Assembly: GCA_964549765.1 (NCBI GenBank)
Contig: CAZJWR010000054.1
Span: 1-25,185 of the forward strand
Length of the DNA: 25,185 bases
Origin: CAZJWR01 sp964549765
Lineage (GTDB): Bacteria; Zixibacteria; MSB-5A5; GN15; JAAZOE01
Reading direction: 5' to 3'
Positions 16,581 through 25,185 of this stretch are shown in pieces (the first letter of the stretch is position 1; the number at the start of each line of letters is the position of its first letter). The notes under the pieces were generated by a model, which worked only from the letters and a program-made list of their open reading frames with translations, was not told the DNA's origin and did not search any database. The position numbers and the translations under genes are program-made.

Positions 16581-17297
16581 ATGTTCACGACCAAAACTGA
16601 GCCCGATCGCTTAATTCAACACCCGGCCGGTGAATTTATCATTCGGCTGAGGAGAATCTACAGATTCTTTGAGACGGCCGCAGGCAAAACCTTTGTCTTG
16701 AACGGTATCGACCTGGAAATTCCGGCGGGGGAGTTCCTTTCGATCATGGGTCCCTCGGGCGCCGGGAAATCCACTCTGCTGCATATCCTTGGGCTCCTCG
16801 ACGGGCCGGATGATGGGGAATACTTGCTCAGCGGTCAGGACGTCACTCGCCTTAAGGAGAGAGAGCGGGCCGCAGTCCACAAGGAATCGATCGGCTTTGT
16901 CTTCCAGAGCTATCATCTCATCGATGACCTGACCGTTTACGAGAATCTCGAAACGCCGCTGTTGTACAAAGGGGTCGGTCGCGCCGAGCGGAAAGCCCTC
17001 GTCGCGGACACATTAGATCGCTTTCAGATAGTCGGCAAGAAAGACCTGTTCCCCTCGCAACTTTCCGGCGGGCAGCAGCAACTGGTCGGTGTGGCGCGTG
17101 CCGTCATCACCAATCCCGGACTCATCCTCGCCGACGAGCCGACCGGCAACCTGAATTCGGCGCAGGGGGAGGAAATCATGCAGCTTTTCAAGAAGCTGAA
17201 CGCCGAAGGGACAACTATTGTTCAGGCGACGCATTCGGAGAGGAATGCGTCATACGGGACGAGGATTATTAACCTGATCGACGGCCGCGTCGTGTAG
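16581..17297 (+). CDS. ABC transporter ATPase, MacB/LolD type (second, atypical)
   Basis: A 238-aa ATPase read from the ATG at 16581, with AAAGGA 7 bases upstream; an in-frame ATG at 16563 sits 3 bases after the permease 1 stop with no ribosome binding site. Walker A GPSGAGKST (57-65), signature LSGGQ (161-165), Walker B LILADEP with Glu187 and His218 are present. Two positions differ from the first ATPase: the residue after LSGGQQQ is Leu, not Arg, and the D-loop reads GNLN, not GNLD. A 25-residue N-terminal extension precedes the first strand. It may pair with permeases 2-4 or form a mixed dimer with the first ATPase. Confidence 0.92.
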   Translation: MFTTKTEPDRLIQHPAGEFIIRLRRIYRFFETAAGKTFVLNGIDLEIPAGEFLSIMGPSGAGKSTLLHILGLLDGPDDGEYLLSGQDVTRLKERERAAVHKESIGFVFQSYHLIDDLTVYENLETPLLYKGVGRAERKALVADTLDRFQIVGKKDLFPSQLSGGQQQLVGVARAVITNPGLILADEPTGNLNSAQGEEIMQLFKKLNAEGTTIVQATHSERNASYGTRIINLIDGRVV

Positions 17298-17321
17298 GAG
17301 AGATTATGGGAAGGAGATGAG

Positions 17322-19733
17322 ATGTTCAGGCACTACCTGATAATCGGCTGGCGCACTCTCAGGCGGAACCCCCTGTACTCCCTCATCAATATACTCAGCC
17401 TGTCTATCGGAGTGGCGGCGTGCGTGCTGATTTCTCTCTACGTCCAGTATGAACTGTCGTACGACCGCTTCCACGCAAATGCCGCTCAGATCCAGCTCAT
17501 CGAAACTCAATTGCGCCCGGACCTGAGGCAGGGAAACTACGCGTATCCACCGCTGTGGTCGACACCGCCGAATCTGGCCTCCGCGCTGCGGCGGGATATT
17601 CCCGGCGCCCTCGACGTCGTCCGTGCAATCCCTCGCGGCAATATCACCGTCAAAGTGGGCAACGACTACTTCTCGGAACCCACGTTATGGGCGGATTCGA
17701 ATTTCTTCTCCTTCTTCTCGTTTCCCCTGGCAGTCGGGGATGCGAAGACGGCTCTCACCGATCCGGGTTCGGCGGTGATCTCCAGAGAAACCTCGGTGGA
17801 GCTGTTCGGCGACGCGGCCCCGATCGGCAGGAGCTTCTCCGTCACCAACGGCAACCGGACGACCGAGCACCGGGTTACTGGCATCCTCGGCGACTACCCG
17901 GGCAATTCGACGCTTCAGCCGCGCATCGTGCTTTCGGTGTCGGCGTTCGGCCTGAGCGGTGGGTGGGACCGTGACTGGATAAACATATCGTGCAACACGT
18001 TCGTTCGGCTCCCGGGGACGGTCGACCGCACGCAGTACGTGGAACAGATCAATCGGTGGATGGACACAAAAGCAAGCGAGGATTGGCACGTGCCCGGCTT
18101 CACCAGTCCGATGACCGCCTTGATGATTTCGCTGCCACAGGTGCATTTGAGTGCGGCCGGCTCCAATCGCTCCCGCCTCGTACTGCTCGTCTGTCTGGCC
18201 GCGGCTATTCTCCTAATTGCGTCGATCAATTTCATCACACTGGCGATGGCTCGCTCGTTCGGGCGCGCCAAAGAAATCTCGATGAGAAAAGTGTTCGGCG
18301 CGGTGCGCCCGCAGGTGGTGCGTCAATTCTGGGGGGAATCATGTATACTGGCGGCCGCCGCCGTGGCGATTGGCCTGGTCATCGTCGAGATCGTGCTCCC
18401 GGTCTTCAATAGCCTGTTTGGTCGACACCTGACCATCAGTATCCTGTCAAACTGGCTGTTGCTGCCGGTCATCGTGGCGCTTCTGGCGGTGCTCACGTTC
18501 GGTGCGGGCTCGATTCCCGCCCTTGTCCTTGCGCGGCTTCAGCCGACAGCCGTGCTTCGGAGACAGGCGGAATTGAAGCGAAAGGGGCTTCTTTCCCATA
18601 CGCTGGTCGTAATCCAGTTGGCGCTCTCGCTAGTGTTGCTGATTTGGGCGGCAGGCGTTGTGTCTCAACTGCAGTATATCAAGCGCAAGCCTCTGGGCTT
18701 CACGAAAGACCACGTTGTTGTTGTAACAAACCACATCACTACCGACGCCGCGCAAAATCTCACGGGCGACGAAATCGCCGCCCGACTCCGCACCGAGCTC
18801 GCGGGCGATCCGGACATTCGCCATATCGCCGCGGTCCAGGGGTCGTTCAACAAGGGGACGTCTGCGTCCGTGAGCTTCCCATGGAAGGGCGGTCAACTCA
18901 GGACCGCTTTGTTTGTCGTGGACGAGGAGTATGTGCCGACGCTCGAACTGAAGCTGCTCCAGGGGCGAAACTTTTCGGAAAAGCGCCCGTCCGATCGCTT
19001 CGGGGCGGCTATCGTAAAAGAGTCCTTTGTGAAGGCCGCCGGTCTCAGCGATCCGCTCGGCACGCAGTTGCCCATCGCCCAGCCGACCGACTCAGTGCAC
19101 AATCCCACTATCATCGGCGTCGTCAAGGACTTTCATTCCTGGCCGCTTACCTTCGCGATTGAACCGGCCATACTCCGCATGTCACCCTCGACGCCCAAAC
19201 ATCAGTTCCTCATCAAGGTGGCGGGCGACGATTACCCGGCCATTGTGTCCCGAATCGAGCGCGCCTGGAACCGGGTGACCGCGGGAAGCCGGTTCGAGTA
19301 CAGCTTTCTCGAGGACGACATCGCGGCGCCCTACCTTACCGAGGAGAAGTTCCTCAGGATCGTCAGCTATTCCGCCGGCGTCTCTCTCGTGGTGGCCCTG
19401 ATGGGGCTGTTCGGACTGGCAGGGCTGCGCGCGGTCAACCGTATGAAGGAAGTGAGCATCCGAAAAGTGATCGGCGCGACCGTGCCGAGCCTGCTTCGCA
19501 CGCTCAACATGGAGTTCGTGCTGTTGATCTTTTTAGCCAACCTGATCGCCTGGCCCGTCGCTTACTATCTGCTCGACCGGTGGCTACAGGCGTTCGTCTA
19601 CCGCGTTACTCTGGACATCTGGCCGTTTATCATAGTTGGTGCGATGACGAGTGTCACTGCCATCGCGACGGTCAGTTTCCATACGATAAAGGCGGCGTCC
19701 GTTAACCCGACCCAGATCCTGCGAAACGAATAG
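17322..19733 (+). CDS. MacB/FtsX-type ABC permease 2
   Basis: An 803-aa double FtsX/MacB-core permease. It starts MFRHYLIIGWRTLRRN and has the YDRFH motif near residue 48. The central FtsX domain has KEISMRKVFGA, the terminal one KEVSIRKVIGA, and the tail is NPTQILRNE. GGAAGGAG lies just before the ATG, 24 bases after the second ATPase, which suggests the two are made together. It is closest to permease 3 (shared start N..YSLINIL.LS.G.AACVLI), pointing to a local tandem duplication. Confidence 0.9.
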   Translation: MFRHYLIIGWRTLRRNPLYSLINILSLSIGVAACVLISLYVQYELSYDRFHANAAQIQLIETQLRPDLRQGNYAYPPLWSTPPNLASALRRDIPGALDVVRAIPRGNITVKVGNDYFSEPTLWADSNFFSFFSFPLAVGDAKTALTDPGSAVISRETSVELFGDAAPIGRSFSVTNGNRTTEHRVTGILGDYPGNSTLQPRIVLSVSAFGLSGGWDRDWINISCNTFVRLPGTVDRTQYVEQINRWMDTKASEDWHVPGFTSPMTALMISLPQVHLSAAGSNRSRLVLLVCLAAAILLIASINFITLAMARSFGRAKEISMRKVFGAVRPQVVRQFWGESCILAAAAVAIGLVIVEIVLPVFNSLFGRHLTISILSNWLLLPVIVALLAVLTFGAGSIPALVLARLQPTAVLRRQAELKRKGLLSHTLVVIQLALSLVLLIWAAGVVSQLQYIKRKPLGFTKDHVVVVTNHITTDAAQNLTGDEIAARLRTELAGDPDIRHIAAVQGSFNKGTSASVSFPWKGGQLRTALFVVDEEYVPTLELKLLQGRNFSEKRPSDRFGAAIVKESFVKAAGLSDPLGTQLPIAQPTDSVHNPTIIGVVKDFHSWPLTFAIEPAILRMSPSTPKHQFLIKVAGDDYPAIVSRIERAWNRVTAGSRFEYSFLEDDIAAPYLTEEKFLRIVSYSAGVSLVVALMGLFGLAGLRAVNRMKEVSIRKVIGATVPSLLRTLNMEFVLLIFLANLIAWPVAYYLLDRWLQAFVYRVTLDIWPFIIVGAMTSVTAIATVSFHTIKAASVNPTQILRNE

Positions 19734-19770
19734 CGGGGTCTGTTGCGTACATAGGAAAGTGCATGACCAT

Positions 19771-22182
19771 ATGCTGACTCATTACCTGACTGTCGCCTGG
19801 CGGAATCTCCGCCATAATCCCGTCTACTCGCTGATAAACATCCTCGGACTATCCGTGGGCATTGCCGCCTGTGTGCTCATTTTTTTGTTCGTGCAGGATG
19901 AATTCACCTACGATAGCTTCCATGTCCGGGGCGACCGCATCTATCGATTGGTGCGCAAGCCCAAGCCGAACATGCCGCACTTCAAGCTCAACCAGCAGAA
20001 CACGCCGTTCATGCCGCTACCGCTCGGACCGGCCGCCGAGGCCGAAATTCCGGGCATCGAGACGACTGTTCGTGTCGGATCGATTCCCGCGGGGTATCCC
20101 GATATCCACGTAGGCTCATCCCACTTCAGCGATGCTGTCGCGCTTGTCGACCCGTCCTTTTTCCGGGTCTTCTCGTTCAGGTTGGCCACGGGCGATACCG
20201 CCACGGCGCTGGCTGATCCGTCGTCTGCGGTCATCACCAAGGCGATGGCGCGGAAATGTTTTGGGGACAGCAACCCCATCGGACAAATCATACGGGTATC
20301 GGTGTATGGAGGCGCTTCCAAGCCGTATCGCATCTCCGGAATCCTTGATGATCATCCCGGCAATTCAACTATCCGCCCCGATGTTCTGGTTCCATTGGCG
20401 CCATCCTCCGATTCGCCATCAAGCTACAATTGGTTCAGCTTCAATATATATACGTATGTGCTTTTACGGCCCTCGGCGATTCCGGCTGATATCGAATCCC
20501 GCTTGACAGATATGCTCGATCGGCACCGAGTCGAAGAGGAAACCGCTGATGGCCGGAAGGGATCAAGTAATCCCTTTCTCATCACCCTTCAACCGCTTCG
20601 CTCCATGCATCTCGATCCCGACACGGGCGAAAGCCTGCGAATATATTCGTATATTCTCTCGGGTATCGCGCTGGCGATTTTGCTTCTGGCGGGAATCAAT
20701 TTCGCTACTCTGGCGGTGGCCCGGTCAATGACGCGCGCCCGCGAGATCGGCGTGCGGCAGGTGTTCGGCGCGGTCTCCACACAACTGATAGGTCAACAAA
20801 TCATCGAAGCCTCGCTGCTCTGCGCTATCTCCGCCATCTCGGGACTGGCGCTGGCTGAATTGGCGCTGCCGATCTTCAATTCCCTTACGGAGAAATCCTT
20901 GTCACTGGGACTGACATCCAACTGGCTCCTGATTCTCTGCCTTGCGGGACTGGCCGCAGCGCTTACTTTCGTCGCCGGCATGGTGCCCGCGAGCATACTT
21001 ACACGGCTGCACCCGGCGTCGATTTTCCGTCACGAAGCGCGACTTTCAAAGAACGGGCCGGTCGTGCGCGGTTTGGTCGTGGCGCAGTACGCCCTGTCTA
21101 TCACGCTGCTTATCTGCCTGATTGGCATGGCGCGGCAGCAGCAGTACATCCGCCATAAACCGCTTGGTTTCAACCCCGACCGGGTCATGGTCGTGGTGAA
21201 TCATAACAGGAAGGACGTCGGCGACGCTGTCCTTGACCGACTGCGTCACGAATTGGTCGGATCGAACCGCATCAGGTCGTTGGCCGGCTGCAGCCCCTCA
21301 TTCGCCCGCGGTTGGAGCAGATTTGAATGGGATTTCCAGGGAAAAAGCACGAGCGCCTTGGTGATGCGGGTCGACCCGGAGTTTGTTCCGACCCTGCAGA
21401 TAGAAGTGACCTCCGGACGAAATTTCAAAGACCAACACCCGGATCGGACAACCGGCGTTTTGGTAAACGAGGCCTTCGTAAAATCGACCGGGCTTACCAA
21501 CCCGCTGGAGACCGTGCTGCAGGGATTCAACCCGGGTGATTCGATCAGATCCCCCGCAATAATAGGAGTGGTGAAGAACTTTCATATCCTCTCGCTGCGC
21601 GACGAAGTCGAGCCTGCCATACTCTACTGGGATACACCATCGTCCTACGACGCATTCCTCGCCAGAGTAGACGGCTCCGATCTTCAGGGGGCAATCGCCG
21701 ACCTCCAGCGGGCGTGGTCCAAAGCCAGCCCCGGCGACCGGTTCGAATACGGCTTCCTGGATGACGATCTGGCAAGCCAGTACCGTTCCGAGCAGCGGTG
21801 GCTGAGGATCATCAGCTATTCATCGGCGATCGCCATGGTGATCGCTCTTCTCGGTCTATTCGGACTGGCGGGAGTGAGCGCGTCTCGCCGACAGAGAGAA
21901 GTGAGCATTCGCAAGGTGTTAGGGGCAGGCATCGTGCAGCTTCTCTCGACTCTCAATCGCGAATTTCTCTGGCTCATCGCGCTTGCCAACGCCATCGCCT
22001 GGCCGGCGGCGTATTATGTACTCGGGAAATGGCTACAGCATTTTGCGTATCGCGTGGACATCGCCCCGTGGACTTTCGCGGCGGCGGCGGGCGCGGCGCT
22101 CCTGCTGGCCACCGTTGTCATAAGCGCGCACACTCTGCGCACGGCCGTTACGAACCCGGTTAGAATCCTGCGGCACGAATAG
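19771..22182 (+). CDS. MacB/FtsX-type ABC permease 3
   Basis: An 803-aa paralogue of permease 2. The frame opens with GTG at 19759, but the ATG at 19771 gives MLTHYLTVAWRNLRHN, which aligns residue for residue with the start of permease 2, so 19771 is preferred; its ribosome binding site (AGGA, 14 bases away) is weak. The N-terminal motif is YDSFH. FtsX motifs are REIGVRQVFGA (Gln replaces the usual Lys) and REVSIRKVLGA; the tail is NPVRILRHE. It begins 37 bases after permease 2 in the same operon. Confidence 0.9.
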   Translation: MLTHYLTVAWRNLRHNPVYSLINILGLSVGIAACVLIFLFVQDEFTYDSFHVRGDRIYRLVRKPKPNMPHFKLNQQNTPFMPLPLGPAAEAEIPGIETTVRVGSIPAGYPDIHVGSSHFSDAVALVDPSFFRVFSFRLATGDTATALADPSSAVITKAMARKCFGDSNPIGQIIRVSVYGGASKPYRISGILDDHPGNSTIRPDVLVPLAPSSDSPSSYNWFSFNIYTYVLLRPSAIPADIESRLTDMLDRHRVEEETADGRKGSSNPFLITLQPLRSMHLDPDTGESLRIYSYILSGIALAILLLAGINFATLAVARSMTRAREIGVRQVFGAVSTQLIGQQIIEASLLCAISAISGLALAELALPIFNSLTEKSLSLGLTSNWLLILCLAGLAAALTFVAGMVPASILTRLHPASIFRHEARLSKNGPVVRGLVVAQYALSITLLICLIGMARQQQYIRHKPLGFNPDRVMVVVNHNRKDVGDAVLDRLRHELVGSNRIRSLAGCSPSFARGWSRFEWDFQGKSTSALVMRVDPEFVPTLQIEVTSGRNFKDQHPDRTTGVLVNEAFVKSTGLTNPLETVLQGFNPGDSIRSPAIIGVVKNFHILSLRDEVEPAILYWDTPSSYDAFLARVDGSDLQGAIADLQRAWSKASPGDRFEYGFLDDDLASQYRSEQRWLRIISYSSAIAMVIALLGLFGLAGVSASRRQREVSIRKVLGAGIVQLLSTLNREFLWLIALANAIAWPAAYYVLGKWLQHFAYRVDIAPWTFAAAAGAALLLATVVISAHTLRTAVTNPVRILRHE

Positions 22183-22193
22183 GAGGAGCGGAT

Positions 22194-24563
22194 ATGTTTG
22201 GCAATTACCTGAAAGTGGCGTTTCGCAATTTGTTCCGGAGCAAGATCTACTCGCTCATTAACATCGGCGGGTTGGCCTTCGGCCTGGCCTGCTGTCTCCT
22301 GATCGTCGCGTTCATCGGATACGAATACAGTTTCGACCGTTTTCACAAGAACAGTGACCGGCTCTACCGTCTCCTAATCGATGCCCGGGAGGCGGGCGAA
22401 AGTGTGGGCGTCAACACGCCGGCCGGCATTTACAGCACGCTGTCGGCGGAGTGTCCGGAGATCCAGTCCGTGATCCGGTTGTGCGATTACACCCGGCCGA
22501 TGCTTCGTTACCAGGGCCGGCAACTCGTGACCCACGGGTTTCTGTGGGCCGATTCCGGCTTCTTCAATGCCTTCAGTTTCCACCTGATTGCGGGTGATTC
22601 GGCTACCGCGCTGCGTGACCCGAATTCGCTCGTTCTGACCAGGTCGGCGGCCGAAAAAATCTTCGGTGATGAGGACCCGCTTGGCAAAGTGATCCCAAGC
22701 GACGTCCGCACGTTCACGGTGACTGGTCTGATGGAGGATGTTCCCGGCAATTCGCATCTCACTTTTCGATACGTCGCCCCCTTCGAGGGCCAGCTTGGAT
22801 TTTACCTGGGCAAAGACGGATTAACCGATTTCACCAATTGGAATTATCAGACGTATGTGTTGCTTGCGCCCGGTGCTGATGTCAAAACGCTTGAGTCACG
22901 ATTTCCCGCCTGGGTCGAAAAACATATCGGCAAGGACGAAAGCAAGACCGTGCACCTCATGCTTCAGCCCATACGGGATATCCACATGTCCGGGATAGTG
23001 CGCGATGATCCGGCCATCACCATTGACCGGCGGTATCTGATGATGCTCGGTACGATCGCATTGGTCATTCTCTTTATCGCCTGTGCGAACTTCATGAACC
23101 TCTCCACCGCGCGAAGCCTCCGGCGGGCCCGGGAGGTGGGGTTGCGCAAGATTCTCGGTACCGTTCGGGCTCGCCTGATGATGCAGTTCATCGGGGAGTC
23201 GCTGCTGATGAGTTTGCTGGCGCTGCCCCTGGCCTTCGCGTTTGCCGAGCTGCTGATCCCTGTTTTTGATCGATATGTCAATCGCCACCTTGAGCTGCTT
23301 CAGCCGATGACGATTTGGATCGCTCTGGGCCTCTGCATCCTGGCGGGAGTCCTGGGCGGCCTGTACCCGGCGGTTTACCTGTCGGGCTTCAAACCTATCG
23401 ATGTTCTCAAAGGGCAGTTCCAGACCGGACGCCGCGGTATCATTATCCGCCGTGCGCTCATCATTGCGCAATACGCCATCACGACCGTGCTGATGGTAGG
23501 CACGCTGGTCGTCCTGAAGCAGTTTTATTATCTGCGTTCGGCCGATCCCGGCTTTCGCCGTGACCACATCGTATATTTTGAGATGGACCGGAAAGTCTTT
23601 AACTCCTACGACACCTTTCGGCAACGACTACTGACCAATCCGAATATCCAGTATGTGTCGCGTGCGGCCGCCATGCCGGGTTACCTCTACACCTCGCAGA
23701 CGTACATGGCGGGCGAAGGCACCGAAAAGCCCGACACGGCCGCGATAAACTCATTGGTCGTGGATGAGGATTTTGTGCCGATGTTCGGTATCCGGATACT
23801 CAAAGGACGCAATTTCTCACGCGACCACCCGGCTGACGAGACGGAGTCCTACCTCATAAATGAATCCGCCGCCAAAGCGTTCGGGATGGCGGACCCGGTC
23901 GGCCAGCCGCTGCACGTGTGGAGTCGTCCGGCAACCGGGCGCATCATAGGCGTGGTAAAAGACTTCAATTACCGCTCGCTGCACCAGCCGATCGGTCCGC
24001 TCGTGCTGCGAATGGAACGCGGTTGGTGCAATCTGGCGATCGCGCGCCTGGCGCCCAACGACGCAGCGGGAAGTCTCAAATATATCGAGCATGTTTGGCA
24101 ACAGATCTCGCCTGATTATCCATTTAGCTACCACTTCTTCGACGAAACGCTGGGCGAGTTGTATGCCCGCGAGGAGCGGTTGGCCCGGATCTTATCCTAC
24201 CTGACGGCAGCAGCGATGCTGATCGCTTCGCTCGGCCTGTTTGGTCTGGCGTCATTCTCGGCCGAGCAACGCACAAAGGAACTCGGCGTGCGAAAGGTTC
24301 TTGGCGCCAGCCCGCGGCAGTTGGTCGGGCTTCTGATCCGCCAGTTCACCAGCTGGGTGCTCTTGGCAATCGTGGCGGCATCGCCGGTCGCCTATTACGT
24401 TGCGGGCCGCTGGCTGCAGAACTTCGCCTACCGCGTGCGCGTTGGCTGGCAGGTCTTCGGCTGGACGGTGGTCGCAGTGGTCGCTATTGCGGTCCTTACC
24501 GTCATCGTCCAGGCCATTCGCGCGGCGAGGATGAATCCCGCCAGGGCACTGCGTTACGAATAA
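22194..24563 (+). CDS. MacB/FtsX-type ABC permease 4
   Basis: A 789-aa permease, last of the operon, with AGGAGGAG shortly before the ATG and only 11 bases after permease 3. It starts MFGNYLKVAFRNLFRSK, has FDRFHKNSDRLYR, FtsX motifs REVGLRKILGT and KELGVRKVLGA, the mid-protein YLSGFKPIDVLKG that recurs in the family, and the tail NPARALRYE. It resembles permease 1 more than permeases 2 and 3 at the N-terminus (INIGGLA.G.ACCL). No truncation or frameshift is apparent. Confidence 0.9.
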   Translation: MFGNYLKVAFRNLFRSKIYSLINIGGLAFGLACCLLIVAFIGYEYSFDRFHKNSDRLYRLLIDAREAGESVGVNTPAGIYSTLSAECPEIQSVIRLCDYTRPMLRYQGRQLVTHGFLWADSGFFNAFSFHLIAGDSATALRDPNSLVLTRSAAEKIFGDEDPLGKVIPSDVRTFTVTGLMEDVPGNSHLTFRYVAPFEGQLGFYLGKDGLTDFTNWNYQTYVLLAPGADVKTLESRFPAWVEKHIGKDESKTVHLMLQPIRDIHMSGIVRDDPAITIDRRYLMMLGTIALVILFIACANFMNLSTARSLRRAREVGLRKILGTVRARLMMQFIGESLLMSLLALPLAFAFAELLIPVFDRYVNRHLELLQPMTIWIALGLCILAGVLGGLYPAVYLSGFKPIDVLKGQFQTGRRGIIIRRALIIAQYAITTVLMVGTLVVLKQFYYLRSADPGFRRDHIVYFEMDRKVFNSYDTFRQRLLTNPNIQYVSRAAAMPGYLYTSQTYMAGEGTEKPDTAAINSLVVDEDFVPMFGIRILKGRNFSRDHPADETESYLINESAAKAFGMADPVGQPLHVWSRPATGRIIGVVKDFNYRSLHQPIGPLVLRMERGWCNLAIARLAPNDAAGSLKYIEHVWQQISPDYPFSYHFFDETLGELYAREERLARILSYLTAAAMLIASLGLFGLASFSAEQRTKELGVRKVLGASPRQLVGLLIRQFTSWVLLAIVAASPVAYYVAGRWLQNFAYRVRVGWQVFGWTVVAVVAIAVLTVIVQAIRAARMNPARALRYE

Positions 24564-25067
24564 GGTATAGCTCTCGAGAGTTGCCTTTGGTTGTCCGGCC
24601 GCGATCACCGATTGGCAACTGCCTGGAAAATGCCGGGTTATCCAGCAGCTTCGTAAAACCCGTCCGGTCTGACTCTCCTCGCTCCTATGGTGCGAAATAG
24701 GGTCAACTGCCTCGTATGCCGGCTATTTATCCCTTTGTCCCCTCAACGCCTTCCGTCGATTCGAACAAAGCATAATCGGACCAGGCACCGGAAGGAGACG
24801 AAAGTCTGGGGAGAACGGAATAGGCGCCGCCACTATCATAAAGTTGCTCTTGGCCCTCGCGCCGACGCCCATATCTTCTGCCTGAAAATCGAGTTCAGAT
24901 TTCGGGTTAAGCCAGCGCTAATGGACGACATTTTGAGCCACTCGCGTGTTAAACGAGCCGTGATATCCGTCTGCTATGACGCGCAACGGATTTGGAAAAG
25001 CCGTTGTGAAAGCGAGAGGCTTCTATCATAAGGCATTATAATTAAGCGGCTTACGATTTATCAGACT
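24564..25067. other. Intergenic region after the transporter operon
   Basis: About 500 bases with no gene I can support; the one longer open frame (24687-25031) has no ribosome binding site or recognisable domain. AGTTGCC (24579-24585) and GGCAACT (24614-24620) could close a long-loop hairpin, but there is no T-tract. Positions 24866-24892 match 7295-7321 at 23 of 27 bases. Confidence 0.4.
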
Positions 25068-25185
25068 TTCCAGTGCTTGGAACTTTCATATTAATCTGCA
25101 ACGTTATTCCCTTTCTGCCGATTCTGACATAGTGTAACCGGATCGGAAGACTGAGGATCACATAAATTTGGGGGAGTGATATCGG
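25068..25185 (+). repeat. Dispersed intergenic repeat, copy 4 (cut by window edge)
   Basis: Begins TTCCAGTGCT, identical to the left end of copy 2, and reaches GGGGGAGTGATATCGG at the last base, so the diagnostic right half lies outside the window. The left landmark is 108 bases from GTGATAT here, against 72-74 in the other copies, so this copy has extra DNA in its variable part or the left match is coincidental. Confidence 0.6.

Noticed and set aside
24687..25031. A 114-aa plus-strand open frame after the transporter operon
   Set aside because: No ribosome binding site, no domain, a composition unlike a folded protein, and it contains the 27-base motif shared with another non-coding region.
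1..25185. CRISPR array, phage or insertion sequence
   Set aside because: No regularly spaced short repeats, no transposase or integrase, and no phage structural genes were found on either strand.

Overview
The window comes from a Gram-negative bacterium with moderate to high GC, probably an uncultured lineage related to the FCB group (candidate phyla such as Zixibacteria would fit). This placement rests on gene style only: a PATAN/DUF4388 signalling protein, a relic of a FISUMP (Fibrobacter-type) domain protein, a MacB/FtsX permease family with the YDRFH N-terminal motif, and an NtrC-type regulator with a GAFTDA loop. There is no rRNA, tRNA or phylogenetic marker in the window.

The left third (1-8900) is loosely packed accessory DNA. 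It holds a minus-strand pair that looks like a type VI secretion or contractile-injection accessory module: a 114-aa beta-rich protein followed by a 910-aa protein with an N-terminal LysM-like domain and an unrecognised body. It also holds an orphan GNAT acetyltransferase, a 666-aa multidomain signalling protein (MshEN-like, pseudo-receiver, degenerate HD, pseudo-receiver, PATAN), a decayed FISUMP fragment, a candidate small RNA with a good intrinsic terminator, and an orphan class I methyltransferase. These unrelated genes are separated by a dispersed repeat of about 185-195 bp, always in the same orientation. Three copies are complete and a fourth is cut by the right edge. I do not recognise the repeat as a named element.

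The right two thirds (9078-24563) is one coherent regulatory and transport locus. A two-component system (NtrY-like sensor kinase and NtrC-like sigma-54 activator) lies on the minus strand, with the two genes overlapping by 11 bases. Divergent from it on the plus strand is a tightly packed seven-gene operon: membrane fusion protein, ABC ATPase, permease, ABC ATPase, permease, permease, permease. The intergenic region between the two units carries a near-consensus sigma-54 -24/-12 promoter and two tandem palindromes 21 bp apart, a textbook enhancer arrangement for an NtrC-type activator. The simplest reading is that the sensor detects an envelope or antimicrobial signal, the regulator binds the palindromes, and sigma-54 polymerase then transcribes the MacB-like export or envelope-remodelling system.

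The most notable points are the same-orientation repeat family between unrelated genes, the readable sigma-54 circuit (which also moves the start of the membrane fusion protein downstream), the two unequal ATPases serving four paralogous permeases, the signalling protein whose HD and receiver modules appear non-catalytic, and the LysM-headed protein with a large unknown C-terminal part.
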